DNA of 64,000 nt from Actinoplanes lobatus (GCF_014205215.1 NZ_JACHNC010000001.1:1431001-1495000); one strand, 5' to 3'. Counted from the first letter of the stretch, positions 34,345 to 43,655 are shown. Notes: a model not told the origin generated them from the sequence alone. Translations and numbers: made by a program.

Positions 34345-35571
34345 GTGAACGAGCCCGACAGCACGGCGCGCAGCACCCCGGAGGACCCGTGGCCGGTCCG
34401 CGTGGTCAGCCAGAAGATCAGCGGGTGGATAGCCAAGCTCGGCTGGGTGTGGGTCGACGGGCAGGTCGCGCAGATCAGCCGCCGCCCCGGCTCCGGCGTG
34501 GTGTTCCTGACCCTGCGTGACCCGTCGGCCGATCTGAGCCTCACCGTGACGGCGCACCGTGACGTGCTCGACGCCGGCGCCCCCGAGCTGTCCGAGGGCG
34601 CTCGGGTGACGATGCACGCCAAGCCGGAGTTCTACCCGGCCCGGGGCACGCTCAGCCTGCGCGCCGACGAGATCCGCCAGGTCGGCCTCGGCGAGCTGCT
34701 GGCCCGGCTGGAGAAGCTGAAGCGCCTGCTCGCCGCGGAGGGCCTGTTCGCCCGCGAGCGCAAGCGGCGGCTGCCGTTCCTGCCGCGGCGGATCGGCCTG
34801 ATCACCGGCCGGGCCAGCGCCGCCGAGCGCGACGTGCTGATGAACGCACGCCGCCGCTGGCCGTCGGTGGACTTCCGGGTGATCAACGTGCCGGTGCAGG
34901 GCGCCACCGCGGTGCCGCCGATCATCGACGCGCTCAAGGTGCTCGACCACGACGACACCGTCGACGTGATCGTCATCGCCCGGGGCGGCGGCAGCGTGGA
35001 GGATCTGCTGCCGTTCTCCGACGAGGCGCTGTGCCGGGCGGTGTTCGCGGCGCGCACCCCGGTGGTCAGCGCGATCGGCCACGAGACCGACACGCCGCTG
35101 CTCGACTACGTGGCCGACCTGCGCGCGTCCACGCCGACCGACGCGGCCAAGCGCATCGTGCCCGACCTGGCCGAGGAGCAGAAGCTGATCACCCACGCCC
35201 GGGCCCGCCTGGACCGGGCGGTGATCACCCTGATCGACCGGGAGCGGCAGCGGATCGAGGCGTGGCGGTCCCGGCCGGTGCTGGCCCGCCCCGAGGTGCT
35301 GCTCGACCAGCGGGGCGCCGAGGTGACGGCGCTGCGCGACCGGGCCGGGCGCAGCCTGGAGCACCGGCTGCGCCGCGCCGACGACGCGCTGGAGCACACC
35401 CTGGCCCGGCTGCGCGCCCTGTCGCCGGCCAAGACGCTGGAGCGCGGTTACGCGATCGTGCAACGCCCCGACGGTCATGTGGTCCGCTCCGCGGACGAGG
35501 TGGCCGCGGGTGACCTTCTTCGGATCCGGCTCGCCGAGGGCGAGCTGCAGGCTGCGGTGGTGGAGAGCTGA
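34345..35571 (+). CDS. xseA: Exodeoxyribonuclease VII large subunit
   Basis: 408 residues. N-terminal OB fold ([24 protein letters not shown]), then the nuclease core with [49 protein letters not shown] and [34 protein letters not shown] coiled region follows, and the C-terminal [10 protein letters not shown] strand closes the fold. It forms a large complex with XseB and digests single-stranded DNA from both ends. The TGA overlaps the ATG of xseB (TGATG), giving coupled synthesis. Confidence 0.95.
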   Translation: MNEPDSTARSTPEDPWPVRVVSQKISGWIAKLGWVWVDGQVAQISRRPGSGVVFLTLRDPSADLSLTVTAHRDVLDAGAPELSEGARVTMHAKPEFYPARGTLSLRADEIRQVGLGELLARLEKLKRLLAAEGLFARERKRRLPFLPRRIGLITGRASAAERDVLMNARRRWPSVDFRVINVPVQGATAVPPIIDALKVLDHDDTVDVIVIARGGGSVEDLLPFSDEALCRAVFAARTPVVSAIGHETDTPLLDYVADLRASTPTDAAKRIVPDLAEEQKLITHARARLDRAVITLIDRERQRIEAWRSRPVLARPEVLLDQRGAEVTALRDRAGRSLEHRLRRADDALEHTLARLRALSPAKTLERGYAIVQRPDGHVVRSADEVAAGDLLRIRLAEGELQAAVVES

Positions 35572-35774
35572 TGAGCGACGAGAAGCTGACGTACGAGCAG
35601 GCCCGCACCGAGCTGGCGACCGTGGTGGAGCGGCTGGAGCAGGGCGGCGGCACCCTGGAGGAGTCGCTGGCTCTGTGGGAGCGCGGCGAGAAGCTGGCCG
35701 ACGTGTGCCGCCGCTGGCTGGACGGCGCCCGCGAGCGCATCGAGACCGCCCGCGCCGCCCGCACCGACGACTAG
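35571..35774 (+). CDS. xseB: Exodeoxyribonuclease VII small subunit
   Basis: 67 residues. TYEQARTELATVVERLEQGGGTLEESLALWERGEKLADVCRRWL is the two-helix coiled coil by which several small subunits wrap one XseA. The length is normal. Overlaps the xseA stop by one base. Its stop is 3 bp from the stop of the converging DUF4245 gene. Confidence 0.93.
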   Translation: MSDEKLTYEQARTELATVVERLEQGGGTLEESLALWERGEKLADVCRRWLDGARERIETARAARTDD

Positions 35775-35777
35775 CGG

Positions 35778-36350
35778 CTAGGACAGCGACGAGGCCAGCT
35801 TCTCCAGGTTCTCGGTGTCGCTGTCGTCGCCGATGATCACGATGGTCCGGGCCGGCTCGGTGAAGATCAGCGCGGTCTCGCCGGGCCGCCCGGCGTACTC
35901 CATCCACACCCGCTCGTCGGTGCGGTAGGCGCCGGTCCGCTTGCCCGAGTCGCCGACCTCGGCCGGGATCAGCGTGGTCGGGGCGACGGTGCTCTGGACG
36001 AGCTGCATGGCCTTGCCGGCCGGGCCGACGTAGCCGATGCGCAGCGTGGCGCCGCCGTCGACGCGGCGGAAGGCGGCCGACGAGACGTGCCAGTCGTCCT
36101 CACCGAGCCCCCGCGGCTGGGCCACCGGGAACGCCCGCTGGGCCGTCTGGATCGTCTCGGCCGGATCGATGGAGATCGGCTTGTCGCCGTCCAGCACCAC
36201 CCGGTAGAAGGTGAGGCACAGCGCGATCGGCACCAGCAGCACCAACAGCGACGTGATCATGTCGCGCGGCGACCGGCCCTCCCGGGCGGAAAGGCGAGGC
36301 GAAGGCTGGGGTTCGGCTGGGGTGGGTTCCACCAAGCCATTGTTAACCAT
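35778..36350 (-). CDS. DUF4245 membrane-anchored protein
   Basis: 190 residues from ATG 36350 ([19 protein letters not shown]). One membrane helix (about 36-56, [20 protein letters not shown]) precedes an extracellular beta-rich domain: [70 protein letters not shown]. Members occur next to glpX or other metabolic genes in many actinomycetes; the function is unknown. Divergent from glpX across 82 bp that hold an inverted repeat. Confidence 0.85.
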   Translation of the reverse strand: MVNNGLVEPTPAEPQPSPRLSAREGRSPRDMITSLLVLLVPIALCLTFYRVVLDGDKPISIDPAETIQTAQRAFPVAQPRGLGEDDWHVSSAAFRRVDGGATLRIGYVGPAGKAMQLVQSTVAPTTLIPAEVGDSGKRTGAYRTDERVWMEYAGRPGETALIFTEPARTIVIIGDDSDTENLEKLASSLS

Positions 36351-36367
36351 GTCGCTGAACCGAGACT

Positions 36368-36387
36368 TGGCACGTCCCGAGGTGCCA
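36368..36387. promoter_or_regulatory. Palindrome TGGCAC-N8-GTGCCA between DUF4245 and glpX
   Basis: Perfect 6-bp arms separated by 8 bp. It lies 17 bp from the DUF4245 start and 45 bp from the glpX start. It could be an operator for a LacI- or GntR-type regulator acting on glpX, or a leader hairpin. Confidence 0.5.
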
Positions 36388-36432
36388 GGATCAGGAGAGT
36401 TGACAGCCCCGCAACGTCGCGAGGAGGCCGCC

Positions 36433-37437
36433 GTGCCCGCCCGAGTCCCCCAGGACCTCGACCGTAACATCGCCCTCGACCTCGTCCGCGTGACCGAAGC
36501 CGCCGCGATGGCTGCCGGCCGCTGGGTCGGCCGCGGTGACAAGAACGGCGGTGACGGCGCCGCCGTCGACGCCATGCGCAAACTCATCAACTCGATCCAG
36601 ATGCGCGGCGTCGTCGTCATCGGTGAGGGCGAGAAGGATGAGGCGCCCATGCTCTTCAACGGGGAGCGGGTCGGCGACGGCACCGGCCCCGAGGTGGACG
36701 TCGCGGTCGACCCGATCGACGGCACGACGCTGATGAGCAAGGGCATGCCCGGTTCGATCGCGGTGCTCGCGGTGGCCGAGCGCGGCGCCATGTTCGACCC
36801 GAGCGCGGTCTTCTACATGGACAAGATCGCCGTCGGCCCGGACTGCGCCGACGTGATCGACATCGACGCCGGCGTGAAGGAGAATCTGCGCCGCATCGCC
36901 AAGGCCAAGCGGTCCACCGTCTCCGACGTGACGGTGTGCATCCTCGACCGCCCCCGTCACACGAAGCTGGTCGAGGAGGTACGGCAGGCCGGCGCCAACA
37001 TCAAGTTCATTTCGGACGGTGACATCGCCGGCGCCATCTCCGCGGCCCGCCTCGAATCCGATGTGGACGTGCTGATGGGCATCGGCGGCACGCCGGAGGG
37101 CATCACCGCGGCCTGTGCGCTCAAATGTCTCGGCGGCATGATCCAGGCCAAGCTGTGGCCGCTGGACGACACCGAGCGGGAGAAGGCGATCGCCGCCGGG
37201 CACGACCTCGACCGCGTCCTGACCACCGACGAGCTGGTCACCGGCGACAACTGCTTCTTCGTGGCGACCGGCGTGACCGGCGGCGACCTGCTCAAGGGCG
37301 TCCGCTACCGCTCCGGCGGCGCGCACACCCAGTCGATCGTGATGCGGTCCAAGAGCGGCACCATCCGGGTCATCGACTCCTATCACCGCCTGGAGAAGCT
37401 CGCCCTCTACTCGGCGGTCGACTTCGACGGCCGCTGA
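36433..37437 (+). CDS. glpX: Fructose-1,6-bisphosphatase class II
   Basis: 334 residues from GTG 36433, with GAGGAGG at 36421-36427. Hydrolyses fructose-1,6-bisphosphate, the key gluconeogenic step. Metal- and substrate-binding motifs: [61 protein letters not shown]. Class II is the usual FBPase of actinobacteria. With pckG in the same window it covers both irreversible gluconeogenic steps. A repeat array and hairpin element start 9 bp after the stop codon. Confidence 0.96.
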   Translation: MPARVPQDLDRNIALDLVRVTEAAAMAAGRWVGRGDKNGGDGAAVDAMRKLINSIQMRGVVVIGEGEKDEAPMLFNGERVGDGTGPEVDVAVDPIDGTTLMSKGMPGSIAVLAVAERGAMFDPSAVFYMDKIAVGPDCADVIDIDAGVKENLRRIAKAKRSTVSDVTVCILDRPRHTKLVEEVRQAGANIKFISDGDIAGAISAARLESDVDVLMGIGGTPEGITAACALKCLGGMIQAKLWPLDDTEREKAIAAGHDLDRVLTTDELVTGDNCFFVATGVTGGDLLKGVRYRSGGAHTQSIVMRSKSGTIRVIDSYHRLEKLALYSAVDFDGR

Positions 37438-37440
37438 GTC

Positions 37441-37574
37441 TGATTGCTCCGCTTCGCTCCGCGGCAAAACGCTGGGCCCAATGGCTCCGCTTCGCTCCGC
37501 GGCACTGGGCCTGATTGCTCCGCTTCGCTCCGCGGCAAAACGCTGGGCCCAATGGCTCCGCTTCGCTCCGCGGC
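37441..37574 (+). repeat. Tandem array of hairpin-element tails after glpX
   Basis: The 20-nt tail GCTCCGCTTCGCTCCGCGGC occurs four times, starting at 37446, 37484, 37517 and 37555. The array is built from a 71-bp unit that starts TGATTGCTCC at 37441 and again at 37512, the two copies nearly identical over more than 60 bp. It leads directly into hairpin element copy B. It looks like recent local amplification of the tail part. Confidence 0.85.
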
Positions 37575-37676
37575 AAAACGCCTTGTAACCGGTGTCGAGG
37601 CAGGCGATTTCCCGCCGCAGCACACCCCGCTGCGTCGGCAAATCGCTTGCCTCGACACCGGCGGCGTTTTGCGGGG
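37555..37676 (+). repeat. Interspersed 3'-end hairpin element, copy B
   Basis: Tail, then outer arms 37573-37582 / 37663-37672 (same GCAAAACGCC / GGCGTTTTGC as copy A). The asymmetric TTGTAA follows at 37583-37588, then inner arms 37589-37620 / 37630-37661 (about 32 bp with a few mismatches) and a short loop. Inner-stem sequence differs from copy A (GTCGAGGCA instead of GAGAAGGCA) but both arms changed together. Placed between convergent glpX and the rhomboid gene. Confidence 0.85.
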
Positions 37677-37739
37677 GTGGTGAGTGCACCGCCGTCCGGC
37701 TTAGGGTGCGCCGTTCCGTGAGTGGGCTGGGCACTGTGG

Positions 37740-38357
37740 TCAGCGGCGGCGGAAGACGATCGCGGCGATGACACCGCCGAGCAGGCCGAGCCCGTGGCCC
37801 TGCCAGGAGATCCGCTGGTCGGTGGGCAGGATGTTGAAGAACTGGTACCAGTACAGCAGGCCGATGAACGCGGCCACCGCCAGATGCCACCAGCTGCGCT
37901 CGACCAGGCCACGGGTCAGCAGCAACCCGAGATAGCCGAAGATCACACCGCTGGCGCCGACCACCACCGTGTCCGGGTCGCCGATGAACCAGACGCCGAG
38001 CCCGGCGACCAGCATGATCAGGGCGGTCGACCAGAGGAACCGGCGCACTCCCCCGGCCAGCACGAACGTGCCGAGCAGGATGAGCGGGACGGCGTTGCCG
38101 TACAGATGCTCCCAGTCGCCGTGCAGGAACGGGCTGAACAGCACCCCGTCGAGCCCCGCCACGTGGTGCGGGATGATGCCGCCGGCCACGTCGAGCGTGC
38201 CGGCGCCGAGGGCGACGTCGATCGCCTCGATCAGGAACAGCGCCGGGACCACGGCGCACATCGTCACGAACGCCCGGCCCAGCGACGCGTAGAAAGCCTC
38301 GGTGCCGAAACGCCCCGCATCGTCCGTGCGTGCGCCGGCCGCCCACCCGTAACCCAT
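37740..38357 (-). CDS. Rhomboid family intramembrane serine protease
   Basis: 205 residues from ATG 38357 (MGYGWAAG). Six helices. HGDWEHLYGNAVPLILLG (L1 loop and helix 2), the nucleophile S136 in VVVGASGVIFGYLG and the partner H188 in SWQGHGLGLLGG form the Ser-His dyad. It cleaves membrane proteins inside the bilayer; substrates are unknown. The active-site residues are intact. Convergent with glpX across the hairpin element and repeat array. Confidence 0.92.
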   Translation of the reverse strand: MGYGWAAGARTDDAGRFGTEAFYASLGRAFVTMCAVVPALFLIEAIDVALGAGTLDVAGGIIPHHVAGLDGVLFSPFLHGDWEHLYGNAVPLILLGTFVLAGGVRRFLWSTALIMLVAGLGVWFIGDPDTVVVGASGVIFGYLGLLLTRGLVERSWWHLAVAAFIGLLYWYQFFNILPTDQRISWQGHGLGLLGGVIAAIVFRRR

Positions 38358-38405
38358 GCCTCGATGGTCGCAGGGCGGCGCACCCTCGGCCACCGGAGGA
38401 GACGG

Positions 38406-39188
38406 TCAGCTCAGTTTGCGTACGGCTTCCCGGATCGCGTCCCGGTAGACCGAGATCTGCGTGTAGACGCCGAAATATCCGTCCCGCGCACAGCCCAGCC
38501 CCCAGCTGACGATCCCGACCTGCGCCCAGCGCCCGGCCCGGTCACGGCGCACCATGGGCCCGCCGGAGTCGCCCTGGCAGGTGTCGACGCCCCGCCGCCC
38601 GGCACAGATCGACTTCTCCTTCATCACCTTGACGCCGATCTTGCGGTACGCGGCCGCGCACTCGGCGTCCGGGATCGTCGGCACGGTCGCGTAGTGCAGG
38701 CGGCGTTCCTGCTGCGGCGAGGTCTCCCGGGTCTGTCCCCACCCCATCACCGTGAAGGTGCCCTGATCGGCGTCGTCGGCGACGAGTTCCAGGGTGGGCA
38801 GATCCAGTTCGCGTTCCAGGCGCACCACCGCCCAGTCGTCGCCGGAGGTCTCGGTCACGAAGTCCGGCGAACGGTAGACCTCGACGGATTTCACGGTGAT
38901 CGCCTGCCGGGACTCCAGGTCGGTGGAGCCGGCGGTCACGGTGATGCGGTCGTTGGGCCCGGTCGGCCCCACACAGTGCCCGGCGGTGAGCACCACCCGG
39001 GGCGCGGTGAGGGCGCCCCCGCAGCCCATCGAGAGCCGCACCGCCCAGGGAAACCTGCCGTTGCCGGCGACCTTGCCGCCGACCACCTCACGGACCGGTG
39101 GTTTCGCGGTCTCGGCACGGGCGCCGCTTCCGCCCGGTGTGACCGAACCCAGGACCACGAGCAGACATAAACCCGCTTTGGGGACCAT
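38406..39188 (-). CDS. Secreted trypsin-like serine protease (S1)
   Basis: 260 residues. A signal peptide ends near ARA (23-25) and a short propeptide precedes VVGG (35-38). The catalytic triad is H71 (TAGHC), D118 (GDDWAVV) and S208 (GDSGGP). D202, six before the Ser, gives trypsin specificity for Lys/Arg. Disulphide pairs are plausible at C56/C72, C177/C195 and C204/C234. Full-length. It is followed on the same strand by no close gene, and is probably an extracellular nutrient or processing protease. Confidence 0.93.
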   Translation of the reverse strand: MVPKAGLCLLVVLGSVTPGGSGARAETAKPPVREVVGGKVAGNGRFPWAVRLSMGCGGALTAPRVVLTAGHCVGPTGPNDRITVTAGSTDLESRQAITVKSVEVYRSPDFVTETSGDDWAVVRLERELDLPTLELVADDADQGTFTVMGWGQTRETSPQQERRLHYATVPTIPDAECAAAYRKIGVKVMKEKSICAGRRGVDTCQGDSGGPMVRRDRAGRWAQVGIVSWGLGCARDGYFGVYTQISVYRDAIREAVRKLS

Positions 39189-39210
39189 ATGGACATTGGA
39201 TCACAGCGAA

Positions 39211-39243
39211 AACGGGGCCGCGCGGATTGCCGCGCAGCCCCGT
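39211..39243 (-). terminator. Intrinsic terminator of the transglycosylase-like gene
   Basis: Read leftwards from 39243: a GC-rich stem (ACGGGGCTGCGCGG / CCGCGCGGCCCCGT with one mismatch, 4-nt loop) followed by a short T-run. It lies 13 bp after the transglycosylase-like gene's stop and ahead of the S1 protease start, separating the two. Confidence 0.75.
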
Positions 39244-39256
39244 CAACGAGCTCGGA

Positions 39257-39946
39257 TCAGTACCAGCCGACGTCCTGTGAGTGGCCCCAGGCGCCGCACG
39301 GGGTGTCGTAGCGGCCCTCGATGTAGCCGAGACCCCACTTGATCTGGGTGGCCGGGTTGGTCTTCCAGTCGTCGGCGACCGAGGCCATCTTGCTGCCCGG
39401 CAGAGCCTGCGGAATCCCGTACGCCCCGGAGGAGCTGTTCTCGGCCTTGTAGTTCCAGCCGCTCTCCTTCTTCCACAGCTTGTCCAGGCAGGGGAACTGG
39501 TCGAGGCCGAAACCGGCGTCGAGCATCAGGGCGCAGCCGATCTCACGGCTGCCGCTGTACTCGTTGCAGGACGACGGGATCTCCCCGGTGAAGACGACCG
39601 GGCCGGACGCCTCCTCGGCCTCCTTGGCCTCGGCGGCCTCCTTGGCCTCGATGACCTTCTTCTCCAGCGTGCGCGCCTTGGACGCGGCGGCCTTGACCTC
39701 GCTGGCCGCCTTGGCCGCGGCGGCCTCCTCGGCCTGCACGCGGTGCGCCCGGGCCGCGGCGTGATCCGCCTGACGCTGCTTCAGAAGCCGGATCTCGTCC
39801 AGGTTGGCCTGCGCGACAAGCTGCGCTTCGGCGCCCTGCTGCTGAACGTCCCGGTCCTGGCCGAGGTACACGCCGCCGGTGAGACCCGCCGCGAGAATAC
39901 CGACGGATGCAGCACGAACTCCGAGCCGGCTCCAGAGCCGCTTCAC
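39257..39946 (-). CDS. Lytic transglycosylase-like/RPF-type secreted protein
   Basis: 229 residues from GTG 39946, with AAGGGA upstream. A membrane/signal segment (about 12-28) is followed by a Lys/Ala/Glu coiled coil (40-113). A C-terminal lysozyme-like domain (about 125-229) holds WKKESGWNYKAENSSSGAYGIPQALPGSKM, with catalytic E161. Four Cys are present in the domain. It should cut glycan strands of peptidoglycan during growth, as resuscitation-promoting factors do. A CRP-type site lies upstream of it, recalling cAMP control of rpfA in other actinobacteria. A 29-nt hairpin (39977-40005) lies in the leader. Confidence 0.85.
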   Translation of the reverse strand: MKRLWSRLGVRAASVGILAAGLTGGVYLGQDRDVQQQGAEAQLVAQANLDEIRLLKQRQADHAAARAHRVQAEEAAAAKAASEVKAAASKARTLEKKVIEAKEAAEAKEAEEASGPVVFTGEIPSSCNEYSGSREIGCALMLDAGFGLDQFPCLDKLWKKESGWNYKAENSSSGAYGIPQALPGSKMASVADDWKTNPATQIKWGLGYIEGRYDTPCGAWGHSQDVGWY

Positions 39947-40082
39947 GAAGATTCCCTTCGTCGGGGGCAATGACACGGCGCGTCCGCTCAGGAGCGAATC
40001 GCGCCGCGAGCACCGCGACCCGACCGGGGCCACCAGATGGCGCTCGCCAAAGACCATGGCGCAAGGTGAAGTGGATGTGAAA

Positions 40083-40154
40083 CGCCAGCGCGGAGTTGTG
40101 ACCTCAATCACATGACTTTCTGGGCAAATTCGGCACGAAATCCCCGCGCTGGCG
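40083..40154. repeat. Inverted repeat flanking the CRP-type site
   Basis: Arms CGCCAGCGCGG (40083-40093) and CCGCGCTGGCG (40144-40154) are perfect over 11 bp and enclose 50 bp, including the CRP-type palindrome. The right arm lies 5 bp from the phoH stop. It may work as the phoH terminator, with the promoter of the transglycosylase-like gene embedded in the loop. Confidence 0.45.
40097..40112. promoter_or_regulatory. CRP/GlxR-type binding site TGTGACCTCAATCACA
   Basis: A perfect match to TGTGA-N6-TCACA. It sits about 150 bp upstream of the transglycosylase-like gene start, beyond the end of phoH. It is the only perfect match I noticed in the window. Likely activation by a cAMP receptor protein. 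Confidence 0.6.
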
Positions 40155-40159
40155 CTACC

Positions 40160-41572
40160 TCACAGAGGGATCTCCTCCAGCAGATCGGTGACCACCTCAG
40201 CAATCGGCGACCGCTCGGAGCGGGTGAGAGTGACATGGGCGAAAATCGGGTGCCCCTTGAGAGCCTCGATCACCGCGGTCACGCCGTCGTGCCGGCCGAC
40301 CCGCAGGTTGTCGCGCTGTGCCACGTCGTGGGTCAGCACCACCCGCGAGTTCTGCCCGATCCGGGACAACACGGTGAGCAGCACGTTGCGTTCCAGCGAC
40401 TGTGCCTCGTCCACGATCACGAACGCGTCGTGCAGGCTCCGGCCGCGGATGTGGGTCAGCGGCAGCACCTCGAGCATGCCGCGGGCCAGCACCTCCTCGA
40501 CCACGTTGGCGTGCACCACCGAGCCGAGGGTGTCGAAGACCGCCTGGGCCCACGGCGACATCTTCTCCGACTCGCTGCCGGGCAGATAGCCGAGCTCCTG
40601 GCCGCCGACCGCGTACAGCGGGCGGAACACCACCACCTTCTTGTGGCGGTTGCGCTCCATGGTCGCCTCGAGGCCCGCGCACAGCGCCAGCGCCGACTTG
40701 CCGGTGCCGGCCCGGCCACCCAGCGACACGATGCCGATCTGCTCGTCGAGCAGGATGTCCAGCGCCACCCGCTGCTCCGCCGACCGGCCCCGCAGCCCGA
40801 ACGCGTCCCGGTCGCCACGGACCAGCTTGACGGTCTTGTCCGGGTTGACCCGGGCCAGCGCCGAGCCACGCGGCGAATGGATCACCAGGCCGGTGTGGCA
40901 GGGCAGGTTCTCCGCCTCCTCGGCCTCCAGCTCCTCACCGGAGTACAGCGAGTTCACCTGCTCCTCGGACAGCTCCAGATCGGACATACCAGTCCAGGTG
41001 GGGTCGCTGGCCTGGCCGTGCCGGTACTCGTCGGCGGTGATGCCGACCGACGCCGCCTTCACCCGCAGCGGCATATCTTTGCTCACCAGGGTGACATCGC
41101 GCCCCTCGGCCGCCAGACCGAGCGCCACGGAGAGGATCCTGGTGTCGTTCGAGTCGTTGCGGAACCCCTGCGGGAGCACGCTCTGGTCGGCGTGGTTCAG
41201 CTCCACCCGCAGCGTGCCGCCCTCGTCGTTGCAGAGCACCGGCTGGTCCAGCCGCCCGAACTTGATCCGCAGCTCGTCCAGCATCCGCAGCGACTGCCGC
41301 GCGAACCAGCCGAGCTCAGGGTGGTGACGTTTGCCCTCCAGTTCGGAGATGACCACGAGCGGGACGACCACCTCGTGGTCGGTGAACCGGCGGAACGCCG
41401 CCGGGTCGGACAGCAGGACCGAAGTGTCCAGAACGAAGACCCGGCCGGCCGGGGCGGGTTCCGCGTCGGCGTGCCGGTCCCGGGTCTTACGGCGCCCGGT
41501 GGTGGCGCGGCTGCTGGGCACTTTGTCGGCCGGGTTCTGGTCGATCCCGGCATCGGTACGGCGAGATGTCAC
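40160..41572 (-). CDS. PIN-domain-fused PhoH-like ATPase
   Basis: About 470 residues from GTG 41572 (start tentative; no SD). An N-terminal PIN ribonuclease domain ([37 protein letters not shown]) is followed by a PhoH ATPase domain with Walker A GRAGTGKS and Walker B VIVDEAQS. Proteins of this kind unwind and cleave RNA. Motifs are intact. Gene-free DNA of 276 bp lies upstream, towards otsB. Its name does not imply control by phosphate. Confidence 0.88.
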   Translation of the reverse strand: MTSRRTDAGIDQNPADKVPSSRATTGRRKTRDRHADAEPAPAGRVFVLDTSVLLSDPAAFRRFTDHEVVVPLVVISELEGKRHHPELGWFARQSLRMLDELRIKFGRLDQPVLCNDEGGTLRVELNHADQSVLPQGFRNDSNDTRILSVALGLAAEGRDVTLVSKDMPLRVKAASVGITADEYRHGQASDPTWTGMSDLELSEEQVNSLYSGEELEAEEAENLPCHTGLVIHSPRGSALARVNPDKTVKLVRGDRDAFGLRGRSAEQRVALDILLDEQIGIVSLGGRAGTGKSALALCAGLEATMERNRHKKVVVFRPLYAVGGQELGYLPGSESEKMSPWAQAVFDTLGSVVHANVVEEVLARGMLEVLPLTHIRGRSLHDAFVIVDEAQSLERNVLLTVLSRIGQNSRVVLTHDVAQRDNLRVGRHDGVTAVIEALKGHPIFAHVTLTRSERSPIAEVVTDLLEEIPL

Positions 41573-41836
41573 AGGCCTGCTCCAGCGGGCGTGCAACCCG
41601 GTCCGCCCGCGGTCCGCCACCTACCGGTCGCCGGCCCTCTGCACGGGGTCGGATTGCGGTCCCCGTGGCGCAGTCGTCGCAGGTCCGGGCCGACCGGCTG
41701 GCCCGGGACGACCCCGCGCCATGACTCAAACGCTAGCGGTCAACTACGCCTTGCGGTAGTGCGCAAAATCAGTCCCACAAGGGTGACGACCGCCGCACCC
41801 GAAAATCACCAGGCTTAAAAGACGACCATCCGCGGG

Positions 41837-41842
41837 TAGTCT
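41837..41842 (+). promoter_or_regulatory. -10 element TAGTCT, leaderless start of otsB
   Basis: TAGTCT, six bases, GTG 41849. The remainder of 41573-41836 between phoH and otsB shows no other structure that I can defend. Confidence 0.45.
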
Positions 41843-41848
41843 GGGCCC

Positions 41849-42655
41849 GTGGCAGAGACTGCACGTCCGACCCATCCACTGACCACCGACGAGGCGTGGG
41901 CGTTCACCGCCGAGCGCGCCTCCGCGACAACCTTCTTCTTCGATTTCGACGGTGTTCTATCTCCCGTCACCGAGGATCCGGACGCCTCCCAGCCGGTGCC
42001 CGAGGTGCTCGGAGTCCTGGAGCGACTGGCCGAGTCGGTCGCCCGGGTGGCCATCGTCTCCGCCCGCCCGGTCAGCTTCCTGCGGTCCCGTTTCGAGACG
42101 CTCGGCAATGTCGACCTGCACGGCCTCTACGGCCTCGAGGTGTGGCACGACGGCCAGGTGGTCACCGAGCCGGCCGCCCTCGACTTCGTGCCCACGATGG
42201 CCGACCTGGCCGACTCCGCCCGCGCCGAGCTGCCCGCCGAGATCCTGGTGGAGTTCAAACGGCTCTCCGTGGCACTCCACTACCGCACCGCCCCCGACCA
42301 CGCCCGCACCGTCGAGCGCTGGGCCCACGAGCAGGCCGAGCGCCTGGGGCTGCGCATCCAGCACGGCCGCATGGTGGTCGAGCTGAAACCCCCGGTCGAC
42401 CAGGACAAGGGCGTGGTCATCACCGAGGGCGTCCGCAACGCGGGCTGCGCGTGGTATTTCGGCGACGACATGTCGGACGTCAAGGCCTTCGACGCGCTGC
42501 GCGCCCGGGAGGCCGTCGACCCGGCCTTCTTCGGCATGGCGGTGGCCGTGGCCAACCCGGAGACGGGCGCCGAGGTCTCCAGCGCCGCCGACCTGACCCT
42601 GGAGTCCCCCCACGCCGTAGCCGCCTTTTTGACCGAAGGCCTCCGCAGGTTCTAA
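41849..42655 (+). CDS. otsB: Trehalose-6-phosphate phosphatase
   Basis: 268 residues from GTG 41849. HAD-superfamily fold: TTFFFDFDGVLSPV carries the nucleophile Asp and the D-x-D general acid; VAIVSARPVSFL follows. The conserved LHGLYGLEVWHDG, VELKPPVDQDKG and WYFGDDMSDVKAFDAL carry substrate Lys and the metal-binding Asp. It removes phosphate from trehalose-6-phosphate. No trehalose-6-phosphate synthase is in the window. Converges on uppS across hairpin element copy C. Confidence 0.9.
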   Translation: MAETARPTHPLTTDEAWAFTAERASATTFFFDFDGVLSPVTEDPDASQPVPEVLGVLERLAESVARVAIVSARPVSFLRSRFETLGNVDLHGLYGLEVWHDGQVVTEPAALDFVPTMADLADSARAELPAEILVEFKRLSVALHYRTAPDHARTVERWAHEQAERLGLRIQHGRMVVELKPPVDQDKGVVITEGVRNAGCAWYFGDDMSDVKAFDALRAREAVDPAFFGMAVAVANPETGAEVSSAADLTLESPHAVAAFLTEGLRRF

Positions 42656-42760
42656 CCAGACCCACCCCGACCGACCACCCGTTCCGCCAAGCGGGACGAC
42701 CCCTCGCTCATCCCGCCCACGGAACATTCACGCTGAGCTGGACGGCGGTGCACTCGGCGT

Positions 42761-42882
42761 CCCCGCAAAACGCCGCCGGTGTCGAGGCAGCTGATTTGCC
42801 GACGCAGCGGGGTGTGCTGCGGCGGGAAATCACCTGCCTCGACACCGGTTACAAGGCGTTTTGCCGCGGAGCGAAGCGGAGC
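42761..42882 (-). repeat. Interspersed 3'-end hairpin element, copy C
   Basis: Reverse orientation: the tail complement (42863-42882, GCCGCGGAGCGAAGCGGAGC) ends 3 bp from the uppS stop. TTACAA, the complement of TTGTAA, lies between the stems. Inner arms are close to those of copy B but differ at several positions, again on both sides. Separates convergent otsB and uppS. Confidence 0.85.
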
Positions 42883-42884
42883 AA

Positions 42885-43655
42885 TCAGGCACCGTAGCGG
42901 CGCTGGCGGGTGGCGTAGGAGCGTAGGGCCCGGAGGAAGTCGATGCGGCGGAAGTCGGGCCAGTTGGCGTCGTGGAAGTAGAACTCCGAGTGCGCCGACT
43001 GCCACAGCAGGAAGCCGGAGAGGCGCTGTTCGCCGCTGGTGCGGATGACCAGGTCGGGGTCGGGCTGGCCGCGGGTGTAGAGGTGTTCGGCGATGTGCTC
43101 GACGTCGAGGATCTCGGCGAGTTCCTCGATGGTGCCGCCGGTGGCGGCGTGTTCGTAGAGCAGGGAGCGGACCGCGTCGGTGATCTCGCGACGGCCGCCG
43201 TAGCCGACCGCCATGTTGACCTCGACGCCGTCGCCGCGGTCGCGGGTCTTCTCCTGCGCGGCCTTGAGGGTGGCGGCGGTGGCGGCGGGCAGGATGTCGA
43301 GGGCGCCGACCATGCGCAGCCGCCAGGGGTTGCCCTCCTCGGCCAGCTCGGTCGCCAGATCCTCAATGATCTTGACGAGCGGGTCCAGCTCGGCGGACGG
43401 GCGGCGCAGGTTGTCGGTGGCCAGCAGGTAGAGCGTGACGTGCTCGATACCGGACTGGTCGCACCAGGTCAGCAGGTCCTTGACCCGGGTGGCGCCGACG
43501 CGGTGGCCGTCGTTCGGGTCGACGAAGCCCATCTCCCGCGCCCACCGGCGATTGCCGTCGCACATCACGCCGATGTGTTTGGGCACGGGCTTGCCGGCCA
43601 GCTTCCCCGCCAGCCGCCGTTCGTAAAAGGTGTAGACCAGAGAACGCACGCTCAT
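42885..43655 (-). CDS. uppS: Isoprenyl transferase (cis-prenyl, undecaprenyl/decaprenyl diphosphate synthase type)
   Basis: 256 residues from ATG 43655 (MSVRSLVYTFYERR). HIGVMCDGNRRWARE carries the catalytic Asp; later motifs NLRRPSAELDPL, EVNMAVGYGGRREITDAV and DPDLVIRTSGEQRLSGFLLWQSAHSEFYF are those of cis-prenyltransferases. It makes the long polyprenyl diphosphate carrier for cell-wall synthesis, using IPP from the MEP pathway whose last enzyme is encoded in this window. The hairpin element begins 3 bp after its stop. Confidence 0.93.
   Translation of the reverse strand: MSVRSLVYTFYERRLAGKLAGKPVPKHIGVMCDGNRRWAREMGFVDPNDGHRVGATRVKDLLTWCDQSGIEHVTLYLLATDNLRRPSAELDPLVKIIEDLATELAEEGNPWRLRMVGALDILPAATAATLKAAQEKTRDRGDGVEVNMAVGYGGRREITDAVRSLLYEHAATGGTIEELAEILDVEHIAEHLYTRGQPDPDLVIRTSGEQRLSGFLLWQSAHSEFYFHDANWPDFRRIDFLRALRSYATRQRRYGA

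Noticed and set aside
37441..37574. CRISPR-like array after glpX
   Set aside because: Four short repeats at 33-38-bp spacing look superficially like a CRISPR. But the intervening segments themselves repeat as a 71-bp unit, there are no cas genes, and the repeat is the tail of a dispersed hairpin element.
39947..40082. c-di-AMP (ydaO-type) riboswitch before the transglycosylase-like gene
   Set aside because: Such riboswitches control rpf-type genes in actinobacteria, but the leader lacks the conserved core; only a local hairpin (39977-40005) is seen.
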